Positions 8,575-16,300 of a stretch of DNA of 36,106 nucleotides are shown piece after piece. Position 1 is the stretch's first letter, and the number at the start of each line of letters is the position of its first letter. The notes under the pieces were generated by a model. It ran no database searches and had not been told where the DNA came from. It saw only the letters and a list, made by a program, of their open reading frames with translations. Origin of the DNA: Richelia sp. CSU_2_1 (lineage in GTDB: Bacteria > Cyanobacteriota > Cyanobacteriia > Cyanobacteriales > Microcoleaceae); assembly GCA_012034575.1 (NCBI GenBank), contig JAAUPF010000056.1, positions 1 to 36,106 of the forward strand, written 5' to 3'. The translations under genes and the position numbers were made by a program.

Positions 8575-9294
8575 CTAAAATCGCCTCTGGCGTTTTTTCG
8601 GAAAAGGAATTCCCAAACTTTCGTGAAAAACAAGTTGAGTTTTATAAGTCAAGCGGCGGTTAACTTGTTTGATAATGTTTTCTAAAAGTCGATCGCCCGT
8701 TTTTTGAATTAAAGATTGAGACATCGATCGAATAAACTTAGGAAAGCGAACTCCCACGGCTAAATCCAGACTCCACGTCGCATTGGTAATCGTAGAGGGT
8801 AATTGAGCGCGATCGGCTTTTGGCCAATCGGCGGCAAACTCATCAGCAGATATTTCATCGAGCTTCATGGCCGATCGAAAATCAACTTCATAACCGGGGG
8901 GAGTATAATTCGGAACCGGAATTGTCTTAATCAAATAACAGCCTTCGCTGTCAGGCGGCAGCAACTCCAAACCAATTCTCGCCTCAACGCGATAGCCGAA
9001 AGCTCCAAAACGCCCGATTAACAAATCGTAGCCGTTATCTCCGAGGGGTTCGGCTTTCATCGGCAAAGCACACTGACAAAACCAATTTTTGTGATCGTTC
9101 AAATGCTTCGCTACGGTATCAGCATCCGCATACATCTCCATGCTGTCTTCAAAATGAGTGCGAAACCAAGTCGGCTCAACTTCCTCGGCTGCATCCGCAT
9201 CTAGGCTGTCGGGCTGCTGGCAACTTGCATCCGGGTACCAAAGTTCGTCAGAAACCTCAACAGTTTGGTATTCAGCGGAATCCTGCTTCATCAT
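8575..9294 (-). CDS. DUF1997 family protein
   Basis: 239 residues from ATG 9294 (MMKQDSAEYQTVE). It belongs to the DUF1997 family conserved in cyanobacteria and plastid-bearing eukaryotes, which has no settled biochemical role. Recognisable parts are FEDSMEMYADADTVAKHLNDHKNWF, NGYDLLIGRFGAFGYRVEARIGLEL, a central ATWSLDLAVGVRFPKFIRSM and a basic C-terminus (FPKKRQRRF). The overall pattern resembles lipid/START-like or SRPBCC folds, but this is only an impression. No signal peptide or membrane segment. An IS200/IS605-like remnant begins 7 bp upstream of its start codon, so that element may now provide its promoter or leader. Confidence 0.85.
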   Translation of the reverse strand: MMKQDSAEYQTVEVSDELWYPDASCQQPDSLDADAAEEVEPTWFRTHFEDSMEMYADADTVAKHLNDHKNWFCQCALPMKAEPLGDNGYDLLIGRFGAFGYRVEARIGLELLPPDSEGCYLIKTIPVPNYTPPGYEVDFRSAMKLDEISADEFAADWPKADRAQLPSTITNATWSLDLAVGVRFPKFIRSMSQSLIQKTGDRLLENIIKQVNRRLTYKTQLVFHESLGIPFPKKRQRRF

Positions 9295-9300
9295 AAAAAT

Positions 9301-9480
9301 GGGTTTGAAACCCCGTCCTAAAAGGACGGCTTTACATTAACGTATGAATGGTGTACCACCACCAGATAGTTCAGTTTGGGTTTTTAGCCCGTAAGCTAGA
9401 CACTGTTTTAGTCCTGAATTAAGAAGGTGGTAAGCCTTCCTCTTTCAAGCCCCATGCCTCGATAGCTGGGGTGAGTGACC
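9301..9480 (+). mobile_element. IS200/IS605-like end remnant with omegaRNA-like fold, no transposase
   Basis: A compact block of nested inverted repeats: GGGTTT/AAACCC (9301-9313); CCGTCC-TAAAA-GGACGG (9313-9329) followed by TTTAC (9331-9335); TACCACC/GGTGGTA (9354-9360 with 9426-9432) enclosing AGTTCAG/CTGAATT (9368-9374 with 9414-9420); and a terminal hairpin CCCCA-t-GC/GC-TGGGG (9450-9471). The terminal part AAGCCCCAT...TGGGGT has the same layout as the right end of the intact tnpB element at 16150-16205 (read on its minus strand). I infer an internally deleted IS200/IS605-family element that kept its ends. A different structured RNA is possible. Confidence 0.45.
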
Positions 9481-9610
9481 GTTAGCTCTCCTGTAATACA
9501 CGCCGATCGATCGGGCTGGGGATGTGGCAAAACAGTTTTCTCCCTACAATCTAGAAAGAGATCGTTGCCGATCGCAACACAATTAACCCTTGTTTAGCAT
9601 AACTCGACTT

Positions 9611-10270
9611 ATGAAAGCATTTGTAGCAGGAGCGACAGGCCAGACCGGCCGTCGCATCGTCAAAGAGCTGGTAAAACGCGGAATTCCCGTGCGCGCTTTA
9701 GTCCGAAATTTAGAGACTGCTAGGCAAATTTTACCGCCGGAGGCAGAGCTAGTTACTGGAGATGTATTAAATGCAACTTCTTTAGCAGATGCTATCGGTG
9801 ATTCTACGGTATTATTGTGCGCGACTGGTGCAGCCCCCGGTTTCGATCCGACAGCGCCTTACAAGGTGGATTTCGAGGGAACCAAAAATTTAGTGGATGT
9901 AGCGAAAGCTAAGGGAATCGAGCATTTTGTGCTGGTAACTTCCCTGTGCGTTTCTAATTTTTTCCACCCGCTGAATTTGTTCTGGTTGATTTTGGTTTGG
10001 AAGAAACAAGCTGAAGAATATTTGCAGAAAAGCGGTTTAACCTATACCATTGTCCGTCCTGGCGGTTTGATAAATGAGGACAATTCAAATGCGATCGTCA
10101 TGGAGTCGGCGGACAAACTATCTGATGGCAGAATTCCCCGCACTAAGGTAGCTCAAGTATGCGTGGAAGCGCTTTTTGAGGCTGATTCTCGCAATAAAGT
10201 TGTCGAGATTGTGGCGAATCCGGAGGCTTCGGAAAAGAGTTTCGGAGAATTGTTTGCAGGCGTGGCATAA
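9611..10270 (+). CDS. Atypical short-chain dehydrogenase (NAD(P)-binding, Tic62/NmrA-like)
   Basis: 219 residues from ATG 9611 (MKAFVAGATGQTGRRIV). An in-frame TTG at 9590 is rejected because it would put seven unlike residues before the Rossmann beta-strand. The dinucleotide-binding motif GATGQTG is at residues 7-13, with VRALVRN following beta-2, as in NADP-preferring members. LVTGDVLNATSL and VLLCATGA are also typical. Further on, VLVTSLCVS, KKQAEEYLQKSGLTYTIVRPGGL and KVAQVCVEAL match the atypical SDR group including Tic62/Ycf39-like proteins. The classical YxxxK catalytic pair is not in its usual place, so a redox-sensing or binding role is as plausible as catalysis. Soluble, cytoplasmic. 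Substrate unknown. Confidence 0.85.
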   Translation: MKAFVAGATGQTGRRIVKELVKRGIPVRALVRNLETARQILPPEAELVTGDVLNATSLADAIGDSTVLLCATGAAPGFDPTAPYKVDFEGTKNLVDVAKAKGIEHFVLVTSLCVSNFFHPLNLFWLILVWKKQAEEYLQKSGLTYTIVRPGGLINEDNSNAIVMESADKLSDGRIPRTKVAQVCVEALFEADSRNKVVEIVANPEASEKSFGELFAGVA

Positions 10271-10275
10271 CAAAC

Positions 10276-10398
10276 GTAGGTTGGGTTGAAGCATGAAACC
10301 TAACAGTGGGAAAAAATGAAACCTGCGTTTCACTCCAGCCAAACATTCCCCATGTTGGGCGAAGCGTAGCGGAGGGTTCGTTCCTCAACCCAACCTAC
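10276..10398. mobile_element. MITE-like element, copy 1
   Basis: A 123-bp unit with perfect 14-bp terminal inverted repeats, GTAGGTTGGGTTGA (10276-10289) and TCAACCCAACCTAC (10385-10398). Inside are a CGTTTCACTCCA segment and GAAGCGTAGCGGAGGGTTC. The same ends and related interior occur at 11767-11879. No coding capacity; presumably moved by a transposase elsewhere. It starts 5 bp past the SDR stop codon. Confidence 0.8.
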
Positions 10399-10480
10399 AA
10401 AAATCTACCAAAATCGATCGCCCGATCTGGCAAAATCTTTATAGCTTGTCTATTCGCCGTTAAAATTTCCATTCTGCAGC

Positions 10481-11770
10481 ATGAAAACTCTCAAGTGGCC
10501 CGTTTGGTTTCCCTATCCGATTTCGTGGTTAAGGGCATTTGTTCTCGCTCAGAGTTTTAGTTTTGCAGTCAATAAGGGAATTTCGTTTGTCAGCAATGAT
10601 ATCAGCTTTCTGATGCTGCTGCTGGCGGCTTGGCTGGTGCAATTGCCCTTGTTCTTTGTCGCTCACTTTGTAGCGGTGAAAATCTTAAATCCCTTGTTAA
10701 TGCTGCTACCGGGGCGGTGGCGCATGGGGCGCAAATTCAAGCGCAGGCGCACTGGATTTCGATCGCACTTACAAGAAGGCTTGAACGCTCTAGTCGTAAT
10801 ATTTATTACATTTCATCTGGCAATGCTGGTGCAACTGGCAATTTTTTATTGGCCGGCACGTTCGATCGATCCGGCTCAATTGCTAGCCAATTTATTAACT
10901 TTAACAAATGTAGCGATCGCGGGTGAATATGATTTTTGGCTGGTCAGATTTGCCGCAGCTTTGCCAAGTTTAACGCTGCTGGCAGTACCGATATATCAAT
11001 ACGATTTCCGGGTGCGCCGGATGCGACTGGCGAAAAAATTAGCAGAAATTGAAGAAATGGAAATGGCTGTATTTGAAGCTAAGAAATACCGCCGTCAAAC
11101 AGGGAGTTTGTTGGGGCGATCGGAACTGCAAATCTTCGGATTTATGCTGTTAATCGCCGCTGTTATTAGTAGCGCTGTTTTTTTGGCCGTCAATTTGCGG
11201 GGAACTACATTTTTCTCCGGGCAAGTTGGCGAGGTTGGCAAAAAGCCGCCGCTAGTGATGCGCGGGGGCGATCCTTACATTCGGGCTTTGATGCGTACTA
11301 TTTCTGCTAGCGAGTCGAATGTTTCTCGGCCTTATCACGTCGTTTACGGTGGCAAATACATCTTAGATTTGAGCCGCCATCCTGACTGGTGCGTGAGGAT
11401 TGTCAACGGCCCGAATCAGGGAAAATGTACGACAGCGGCGGGAAGATATCAATTTTTGAGTTCGACTTGGAAGGATAAAGCGAAGCGGTACCATCCGAAG
11501 CCGGGTAATTTTGTATGGTGGCAAGATTACAGTTTTGAACCGGAATATCAGGATGCTGTGGTTCATGCTTGGCTGAGCGATCGTAAATTTTGGAAAGCTG
11601 ATATTTCACAAATGTTGCGGGATGAAAGATTGACTGATGTTTTGCGGATGCTGTCGGGAACTTGGACGAGTTTGGGATATGGAATTGAGACTAATTCTCT
11701 GAGTTCTAGTTTGCCGAGAGTTTACCGACAAGTGCTGCGGGAAGAATTAGAAAATGCGGGTTCTCAGTAG
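10481..11770 (+). CDS. Membrane-anchored lambda-R-like lysozyme/transglycosylase
   Basis: 429 residues from ATG 10481. Residues 1-255 are a membrane domain with about five hydrophobic segments (roughly 45-70, 100-122, 150-170, 222-245) and a basic loop (GRKFKRRR). Residues 265-425 match the phage lambda endolysin R family (GH24-neighbouring lytic transglycosylases, COG4678-like): an SASESN block with the likely catalytic Glu278, HVVYGGKYILDLSRHPD (compare the VGG...DHP block of lambda R), CTTAAGRYQFLSSTW and a terminal TWTSLGYG. This domain cleaves the glycan strand of peptidoglycan. Membrane fusion suggests a housekeeping or septum-related role rather than phage lysis, and no phage genes are nearby. 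Its stop codon TAG lies within the terminal repeat of MITE copy 2. The function of the N-terminal domain is unknown. Confidence 0.85.
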   Translation: MKTLKWPVWFPYPISWLRAFVLAQSFSFAVNKGISFVSNDISFLMLLLAAWLVQLPLFFVAHFVAVKILNPLLMLLPGRWRMGRKFKRRRTGFRSHLQEGLNALVVIFITFHLAMLVQLAIFYWPARSIDPAQLLANLLTLTNVAIAGEYDFWLVRFAAALPSLTLLAVPIYQYDFRVRRMRLAKKLAEIEEMEMAVFEAKKYRRQTGSLLGRSELQIFGFMLLIAAVISSAVFLAVNLRGTTFFSGQVGEVGKKPPLVMRGGDPYIRALMRTISASESNVSRPYHVVYGGKYILDLSRHPDWCVRIVNGPNQGKCTTAAGRYQFLSSTWKDKAKRYHPKPGNFVWWQDYSFEPEYQDAVVHAWLSDRKFWKADISQMLRDERLTDVLRMLSGTWTSLGYGIETNSLSSSLPRVYRQVLREELENAGSQ

Positions 11771-11879
11771 GTTGGGTTGAGGTTTTGGGAACCCTCCGTT
11801 TCACTCCACCCAACACCAGCATCGACTTTTGATGTTGGGCCAAGCCTTGCGAAGGGTTCCTGGTGTCAACCCAACCTAC
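11767..11879. mobile_element. MITE-like element, copy 2
   Basis: 113 bp with the same 14-bp terminal inverted repeats as copy 1 (11767-11780 and 11866-11879) and the shared CCGTTTCACTCCA interior. The left terminus GTAGG supplies the TAG stop (11768-11770) of the lysozyme gene. The right terminus ends 1 bp before the last base of the converging PLAT-like gene. Confidence 0.8.
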
Positions 11880-11880
11880 A

Positions 11881-12357
11881 CTAATATTGAAGAGTAAGCG
11901 CGGTAAATCCTTCCGAACTATCCGTACTCAAAACGATATCTCTATCGAAAAAGAATGTTTCCCAGTCTTCAACCCATACTACTGAATCAATTGTGCCAGG
12001 AACTCCTCTTAGCTCACCTGAATATACGTTGCTTTCAATCCAGTCTTTCTCCCAAGCATCGTCTCCTTTAGCGATAAATTTAATGCGCAGATGCCCGCGA
12101 ACACCATTAGGGAAATCGTGGTAGAAGGGAATAACTGTACCTGATACAGAAACACCAACACCATCTGGATTTTGAAACACCCAGTAATATGTCGCCAACT
12201 CAGAACGGTTAAGGCGTGGAGTATTTCCTGGTTCTAGATTCAGGCGTTTTAAGAGTTCGTTGTCGCGATAAATTTCAATTTTGATCTGCGTGTCAGTTCC
12301 GCTCCACCACCGATCGCCAGTTTTTATAGTCCAGTCAATTTTGGTTACTTTAGTCAT
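11881..12357 (-). CDS. PLAT-like domain protein, function unknown
   Basis: 158 residues from ATG 12357 (MTKVTKIDWTIKTGD). The opening resembles the first strands of PLAT/LH2 beta-sandwich domains, which begin with a TGxxxxAGTDAxV pattern; here it reads KTGDRWWSGTDTQIKIEIYRD. PLAT domains mediate protein or lipid contacts, for example in lipoxygenases. The rest (GVSVSGTVIPFYHDFPNGVRGHLRIKF, then WEDWETFFFDRD-like) is acidic and aromatic-rich with no membrane segment or signal peptide. It converges on the lysozyme gene and its stop abuts a MITE, which could have trimmed the C-terminus. Family placement is tentative. Confidence 0.65.
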   Translation of the reverse strand: MTKVTKIDWTIKTGDRWWSGTDTQIKIEIYRDNELLKRLNLEPGNTPRLNRSELATYYWVFQNPDGVGVSVSGTVIPFYHDFPNGVRGHLRIKFIAKGDDAWEKDWIESNVYSGELRGVPGTIDSVVWVEDWETFFFDRDIVLSTDSSEGFTALTLQY

Positions 12358-12599
12358 GTTATCTTCCTCTAAATTATCAATTAATTGATGTAGTTGTATT
12401 CATTATTGGCAAAATCTGAGCCGATCGCCCAGTCGCTTTTTCGAGTGACACTCATTTGAGGTAACTCATTTGAGGGACTTGACAACGTTGAACAAAAATG
12501 CCGATGTGGATTGACTGCAACGGCATCAAGCGATTGATAGAGTTCTTAAGGGATGCGAAGAAATTCCGAATAAATTGGAGCGCGGATATTTTTTTGTAA

Positions 12600-13061
12600 T
12601 TAATAACTGACGATCGCTCGCGATTTCACTTCCGGTAAAAATGCTGTCAGACATTTGTACAATTCCAATCCTGGCCCGACTTGCAGCGGATAAAGCCGAT
12701 CGAAGTTAATCGGATTTCCCGGCGCGAATTTCCATTCAGTTTGTTGGGATCTTTGCGAGGCAATTTCTGTCGCTACTCTGACATTGATAACATTATTGTG
12801 CAAAGCAATTCCTCGAAAGCAGTAACTTTTTCCAGTGCGCTTGTCCGAGTCGCTGCCGGTAATGTATCTTTCTTGTTTGCGAAATTGAATTTCTCGATAA
12901 GGTCGATCGAGCGCAAATGAGTCTCGGTAGCGGTAATCTCCGTCGGGCAAACTTTGAACATTCGGTCTAATTTGAGTGACAACTATTGGTGCTTTAAACA
13001 GTTGACTGTCGATCTGGGACTGTTGGCAGAATTTGACAGTTAGGAGGGTGCAGTCAAACAT
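12600..13061 (-). CDS. Hypothetical protein
   Basis: 153 residues from ATG 13061 (MFDCTLLTVKFCQQSQ). I do not recognise the family. The sequence is soluble and beta-rich in appearance, with TQIRPNVQSLPDGDYRYRDSFALDRPYREIQF and a C-terminal PINFDRLYPLQVGPGLELYKC. No signal peptide, membrane helix or known catalytic motif is visible. The gene is divergent from the MFS gene (104 bp between starts), and 242 bp without a gene separate it from the PLAT-like gene. Confidence 0.6.
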   Translation of the reverse strand: MFDCTLLTVKFCQQSQIDSQLFKAPIVVTQIRPNVQSLPDGDYRYRDSFALDRPYREIQFRKQERYITGSDSDKRTGKSYCFRGIALHNNVINVRVATEIASQRSQQTEWKFAPGNPINFDRLYPLQVGPGLELYKCLTAFLPEVKSRAIVSY

Positions 13062-13165
13062 GGGCGCAAAAAATTAAAGATTAAAAATAGTAACAATATA
13101 GCTGAGTTTTTTGAAAAGTCTAGATAAAGTGATTGTAGCACCAAGAATCAAATGTTATCAAAAGC

Positions 13166-14380
13166 ATGAAAAATTCTCAATCTCAGTCTTTAATTCTGTG
13201 GCGGCAAGTAGGCGGCGTGGCGGTTTTGCAGGGGGCAATTACTTTATGTTGGCTGCTTTACCGATTGTATTTACCTCAACTTTTAGCGGGATTTGGCTTT
13301 GCGGGATTCGATCGGGCGATCGCAATTATAGAAGATGCTTTAGCAGTCGCGATCGAACCTGCGGCGGGATGGCTTTCTGACAGTCAGCGCCGCTGGATGG
13401 GTACTCGTTTGCCGCTCATTGTTGCGGGTACTATTTTATCATCGGTGCTGTTTATTGCCATTCCTGCTATTTTTATTTTCGGCAATTCTATCTCTTCCCT
13501 GCGCTGGATTTTGCCTGCGGTACTCGTGGCTTGGGCGCTGGCGATGGCGCTATTTCGATCGCCCGCCGTATCGCTTTTAGGAGACTACGCAATGACAAAA
13601 CAGTTGCCTCAAGCTATGAGTTTGTTGGTATTCGTGGGGGGACTGGCGGGGGCAATCAGGCCTGTTGCAGGCGATTTTATTCTCAGTTTGGGGCCGGCTT
13701 TTACTTTTACCATTGGTTCATTAGTTTTGTTGGCCGCGGTAGCAGTTTTGCGCGCTGTTAATCCTGATGCTGCGGTGCCGAAATCGCCTCTGGATTTGGG
13801 GATTTCTGAAAGAGTTTCTATCTGGGCGCTGGGTTTAATTGCAGCAACTGGTGCGTCTGTGGCTTGGGGTACGCGGGCGCTGCTGGAACGGATTTTGCCT
13901 GTTGTTTTGGAAACTCAAATTGCGGGTGCAAATGTTAAGTTGCTGATGCTGGGAGTCGGTATTTTAATGGCTTTTGCTGCTTTGCCGGCGGGGATAATTG
14001 CGGTGCGGGCGGGAAATCAGCGGGTATTGTTGGGCGGTTTATTAGCAACGGCTGTTTTGCTGTTGGTAATGGCTTTAACTCAAGGGGTACTGGTGGGGGC
14101 GATCGTTTTGGCTGCGATTTTTAGTTACAGTTTGGTGGCTAACGGTACTATTCCTTTTGCTTTGTCTTTGGTGCCGCCGCAGCGGGGAGGATTCGGCGTA
14201 GGTGTTTATTTTGGCGGTTTTTCCCTGGCTATGAGTTTGTACTCAGTCGTATTCGGAGAACCTTTGGCAATTCCTGTTGTTAAGGTCGCTATTTTAGGGG
14301 CGATCGCATTTTTGGCTGCTGCCGGTTGCGTTGCTGCGGGCGATCGCATTCAGTCGCAGCCGCCGGTAACGAATTCATAA
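13166..14380 (+). CDS. MFS transporter
   Basis: 404 residues from ATG 13166, with about twelve hydrophobic segments in two halves. The loop after the second segment, EPAAGWLSDSQRRWMGTRLPLI, matches the MFS motif A form D(R/K)xGRR/GRR as seen in GPH/sugar-type and related cyanobacterial MFS proteins. The central loop (about residues 190-205) is short, and segment 8-12 residues are rich in Gly/Ala/Val. A proton-coupled or facilitative small-molecule carrier in the plasma membrane is expected. The substrate cannot be read from the sequence: adjacent genes are unrelated and give no hint. Length is normal for MFS. Confidence 0.88.
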   Translation: MKNSQSQSLILWRQVGGVAVLQGAITLCWLLYRLYLPQLLAGFGFAGFDRAIAIIEDALAVAIEPAAGWLSDSQRRWMGTRLPLIVAGTILSSVLFIAIPAIFIFGNSISSLRWILPAVLVAWALAMALFRSPAVSLLGDYAMTKQLPQAMSLLVFVGGLAGAIRPVAGDFILSLGPAFTFTIGSLVLLAAVAVLRAVNPDAAVPKSPLDLGISERVSIWALGLIAATGASVAWGTRALLERILPVVLETQIAGANVKLLMLGVGILMAFAALPAGIIAVRAGNQRVLLGGLLATAVLLLVMALTQGVLVGAIVLAAIFSYSLVANGTIPFALSLVPPQRGGFGVGVYFGGFSLAMSLYSVVFGEPLAIPVVKVAILGAIAFLAAAGCVAAGDRIQSQPPVTNS

Positions 14381-14532
14381 GAGTTGTTATGTAGTTTTAC
14401 TCGATCCCCGCCGATCGTGAATTATTATTTCGCGATTTTACCAGTGTTGTCGATCTGAGCAAAAATAAAAGTATCGAGCGATCGCCCTGAATTTGGCGAT
14501 CGCAACTTCAGGGATTGAACGAGGATACAGCT

Positions 14533-14727
14533 ATGTTTTGCATGAAGCGAGAAACGAGAAATTTAGGGCTAGTTGAAACCGGCAATTGGGAATTGCGAGG
14601 TTCTACAACTTCTACTCATGGTATCCGCATAGTTCGAGCGCGAGTTTACAAAGATGAGGCTTTGGTATCGGCGACGCTGGCGGGTTTGCCGGCTCTTTTG
14701 GCCTCGCTGGAAAGCTTTTGCGAGTAG
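14533..14727 (+). CDS. Small hypothetical protein
   Basis: 64 residues from ATG 14533 (MFCMKRETRNLGL), which has GAGG about 10 bases upstream. This is better than the in-frame TTG at 14515. The sequence contains HGIRIVRARVYKDEALVSATLAGLPALLASLESFCE. It is charged at the front and hydrophobic, leucine-rich at the back. No known motif. Coding potential is moderate because a plausible ribosome site and HIP1-poor frame coincide, but no homology can be claimed. Confidence 0.45.
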   Translation: MFCMKRETRNLGLVETGNWELRGSTTSTHGIRIVRARVYKDEALVSATLAGLPALLASLESFCE

Positions 14728-14806
14728 TAGAAATGTGAATTTTCGCTCGCTGTAGGGGACAGGTTGAAATTTGCGATCGCGACTGCCAATCTAGCAGGAA
14801 ATGTTT

Positions 14807-14906
14807 CGATCTTCCCGATATTTCGATCTTCCCGATATTTCGATCTTCCCGATATTTCGATTTTCGCGATATTTTCGATCTTCTCGATATGTCGATCTTC
14901 CCGACG
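14807..14906. repeat. 17-bp tandem repeat, about six units
   Basis: Unit CGATCTTCCCGATATTT starts at 14807, 14824, 14841, 14858 (variant), 14876 (variant) and 14893, at a period of 17 bp, once 18. The first three are identical. Each unit holds the near-palindrome TCGATCTTCCCGATA. It lies in a non-coding gap and differs from the heptamer arrays seen elsewhere. Confidence 0.9.
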
Positions 14907-14957
14907 ATCGTCCTCGATTCAAGTAGATTTTTTCCGTAGTGCGATCGTCCCGGAGGC

Positions 14958-15023
14958 AGAAACCTGGTTGTTTAGAAAAAACGTTTTTAGAGCGCTTTGT
15001 TCCGATCGAAAAACCAGGTTTCT
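14958..15023. repeat. Inverted repeat AGAAACCTGGTT
   Basis: AGAAACCTGGTT (14958-14969) and AACCAGGTTTCT (15012-15023) are perfect 12-bp inverted arms 42 bp apart, a type of dispersed hairpin frequent in cyanobacterial genomes. It is 30 bp from the stop of the small minus-strand gene at 15053 and might act as its terminator. Confidence 0.65.
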
Positions 15024-15052
15024 TCGGCTTGTTTCCTTAAGTTTTCTCAAAC

Positions 15053-15301
15053 CTATTTGTGAGTGTCATCAGGTGCGATCGATGCCTCTACCTCTTGGGA
15101 GGAACGGCTTAGCATAGACTCGTGCAGGTGTTCGCTGTGCTGGCGATTTTGAGCCATTAATTCTCTGGCTTTTTCTTCAGTAATTCCCTCGGTTGGTGTT
15201 TCTACTTCTTGGGAGGAACGGTTGAGCATAGTGTCTTGCAAATGTTCGCTATGCTGTCTTTCTCGTGCAATTAGTTGTCTGGCCTGTTCTTCTGAGTTCA
15301 T
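15053..15301 (-). CDS. Small protein built from two 38-residue repeats
   Basis: 82 residues from ATG 15301 (MNSEEQARQLIARERQ). Two copies of a 38-residue unit follow one another: EEQARQLIARERQHSEHLQD... and EEKARELMAQNRQHSEHLHE..., each ending with MLxRSSQEVE. The DNA repeats with a 114-bp period, for example CTTGGGAGGAACGG at 15094 and 15208. Each unit is predicted helical, charged and glutamine-rich. Similar small charged proteins exist in other filamentous cyanobacteria, but I know no function. No signal peptide or cysteine. Confidence 0.7.
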   Translation of the reverse strand: MNSEEQARQLIARERQHSEHLQDTMLNRSSQEVETPTEGITEEKARELMAQNRQHSEHLHESMLSRSSQEVEASIAPDDTHK

Positions 15302-15458
15302 CAGCAGTCTCTCCTATTGCTTGTGAGAAGCGATTACATCTTAATTTGCCACAATTCGAGGGTAAATGTAGCCAAATTAACTGAAAATTTTACAAAAATT
15401 TGCGTTCGCAAAGGTTGAGTTTGCTAGCGGTGGTATGGATTCGGTAGTTGCCAGCTAA

Positions 15459-15803
15459 TTATTGCCAGACACCAGAAAAGATATTTTTAACTGCGATCGC
15501 AATTCGATTTAAATCTTCTTTCAGCAGCGGCGGCCAAGAAACTCCCCTCCGCAATCCGGCTTCAAATTGCTGCAAGCTTTCTACTGACAGTAAATGCAGT
15601 GCCGAAATTAATTGCCGATCGAGCATTGGAGAGTCTTGCAAGCCTTCAAACAATATTTTTAAAGCTAATAAAATAGATGTTACCTGTCCGGGTACGGGTG
15701 GCTGACCTTGTTGGAGGCGGATCAGGAAAGCATCGGGATTTTTTTTGGTTTCGAGGGCCGTTCCCTGGTCTATGAGAAAGCTGCGGGCTGTTTTATAATC
15801 CAT
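15459..15803 (-). CDS. Conserved cyanobacterial protein of unknown function
   Basis: 114 residues from ATG 15803 (MDYKTARSFLIDQGTALETKKNPDAFLIRLQQGQPPVPGQVTSIL begins the protein). It is all-helical in appearance, with the conserved-looking GQPPVPGQVTSILLALKILF and a C-terminal WPPLLKEDLNRIAIAV. I believe this is a small, cyanobacteria-restricted family, sometimes labelled dethiobiotin synthetase in databases; nothing here (no P-loop) supports that label. Soluble, no signal. Confidence 0.7.
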   Translation of the reverse strand: MDYKTARSFLIDQGTALETKKNPDAFLIRLQQGQPPVPGQVTSILLALKILFEGLQDSPMLDRQLISALHLLSVESLQQFEAGLRRGVSWPPLLKEDLNRIAIAVKNIFSGVWQ

Positions 15804-16149
15804 TTGACGTGCGATCGGGCTGCTGCAATTAAGTAGGAGGAAGAAGGAAGAATACTTTTACAATAAGCTATTTAGACATCCGTATCTTACTTTTTATCAT
15901 TTACCTAGTTTTTGGAGAATGTTTTTGTCGGGCGAACGCCCGACAGCATCGCTCGCCCTGCTCAAAGATTCCACAGTCAGTTATATCAAATCCGGTAGCA
16001 TCGGAATTATTAATATTACCCTGAGTCCGGAGGTGGCTTGGCTCGTTGTCCCTACCTGTTTCTGAACCCCGATCCATTGTAGGGACACGGCACTGTCGTG
16101 TCCTCTATGTCATTCCGGTGTTACTGTAATTGATATTAGACGAGCGGGA
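15804..16149. other. Gene-free spacer with two palindromes
   Basis: 346 bp with no convincing gene. It holds a perfect hairpin GTCGGGCG-AA-CGCCCGAC (15927-15944) and a REP-like palindrome GGACACGGCA-c-TGTCGTGTCC (16083-16103) of the same type as the tandem pair at 5974-6040. The last 20 bp before 16150 would be the guide-encoding segment if the adjacent tnpB right end yields an omegaRNA. Confidence 0.6.
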
Positions 16150-16300
16150 GTAAACTACCCCACCTGATTAGCTGCGCCTAAAGGCTTGCTAATACAGATG
16201 GGGCTTTCAGTAGCCCTGGTTCTATCGTGCAAGACAATAGTTCCGAGCCTCTAGGCTGGCTTACAGAGCAGCCCCATAGTTCAATCATTTTTGCGCCATT
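16150..16300 (-). ncRNA. Putative omegaRNA/right end of the tnpB element
   Basis: On the minus strand the 3-prime end of tnpB runs into a strong hairpin with arms CCCCATCTG (16203-16195) and CAGGTGGGG (16166-16158), inner ATTAGC/GCTAAT pairing, and then GTAGTTTAC ending near 16150. This matches the known form of IS200/IS605 right ends, where the TnpB guide RNA scaffold overlaps the end of the gene and the flanking host sequence acts as guide (here about 16149 down to 16130). The exact 5-prime limit (set here at about 16300) is a guess. Confidence 0.6.

Noticed and set aside
10306-10560. 84-codon plus-strand frame
   Set aside because: It runs through MITE copy 1 and the start of the lysozyme gene in another frame.
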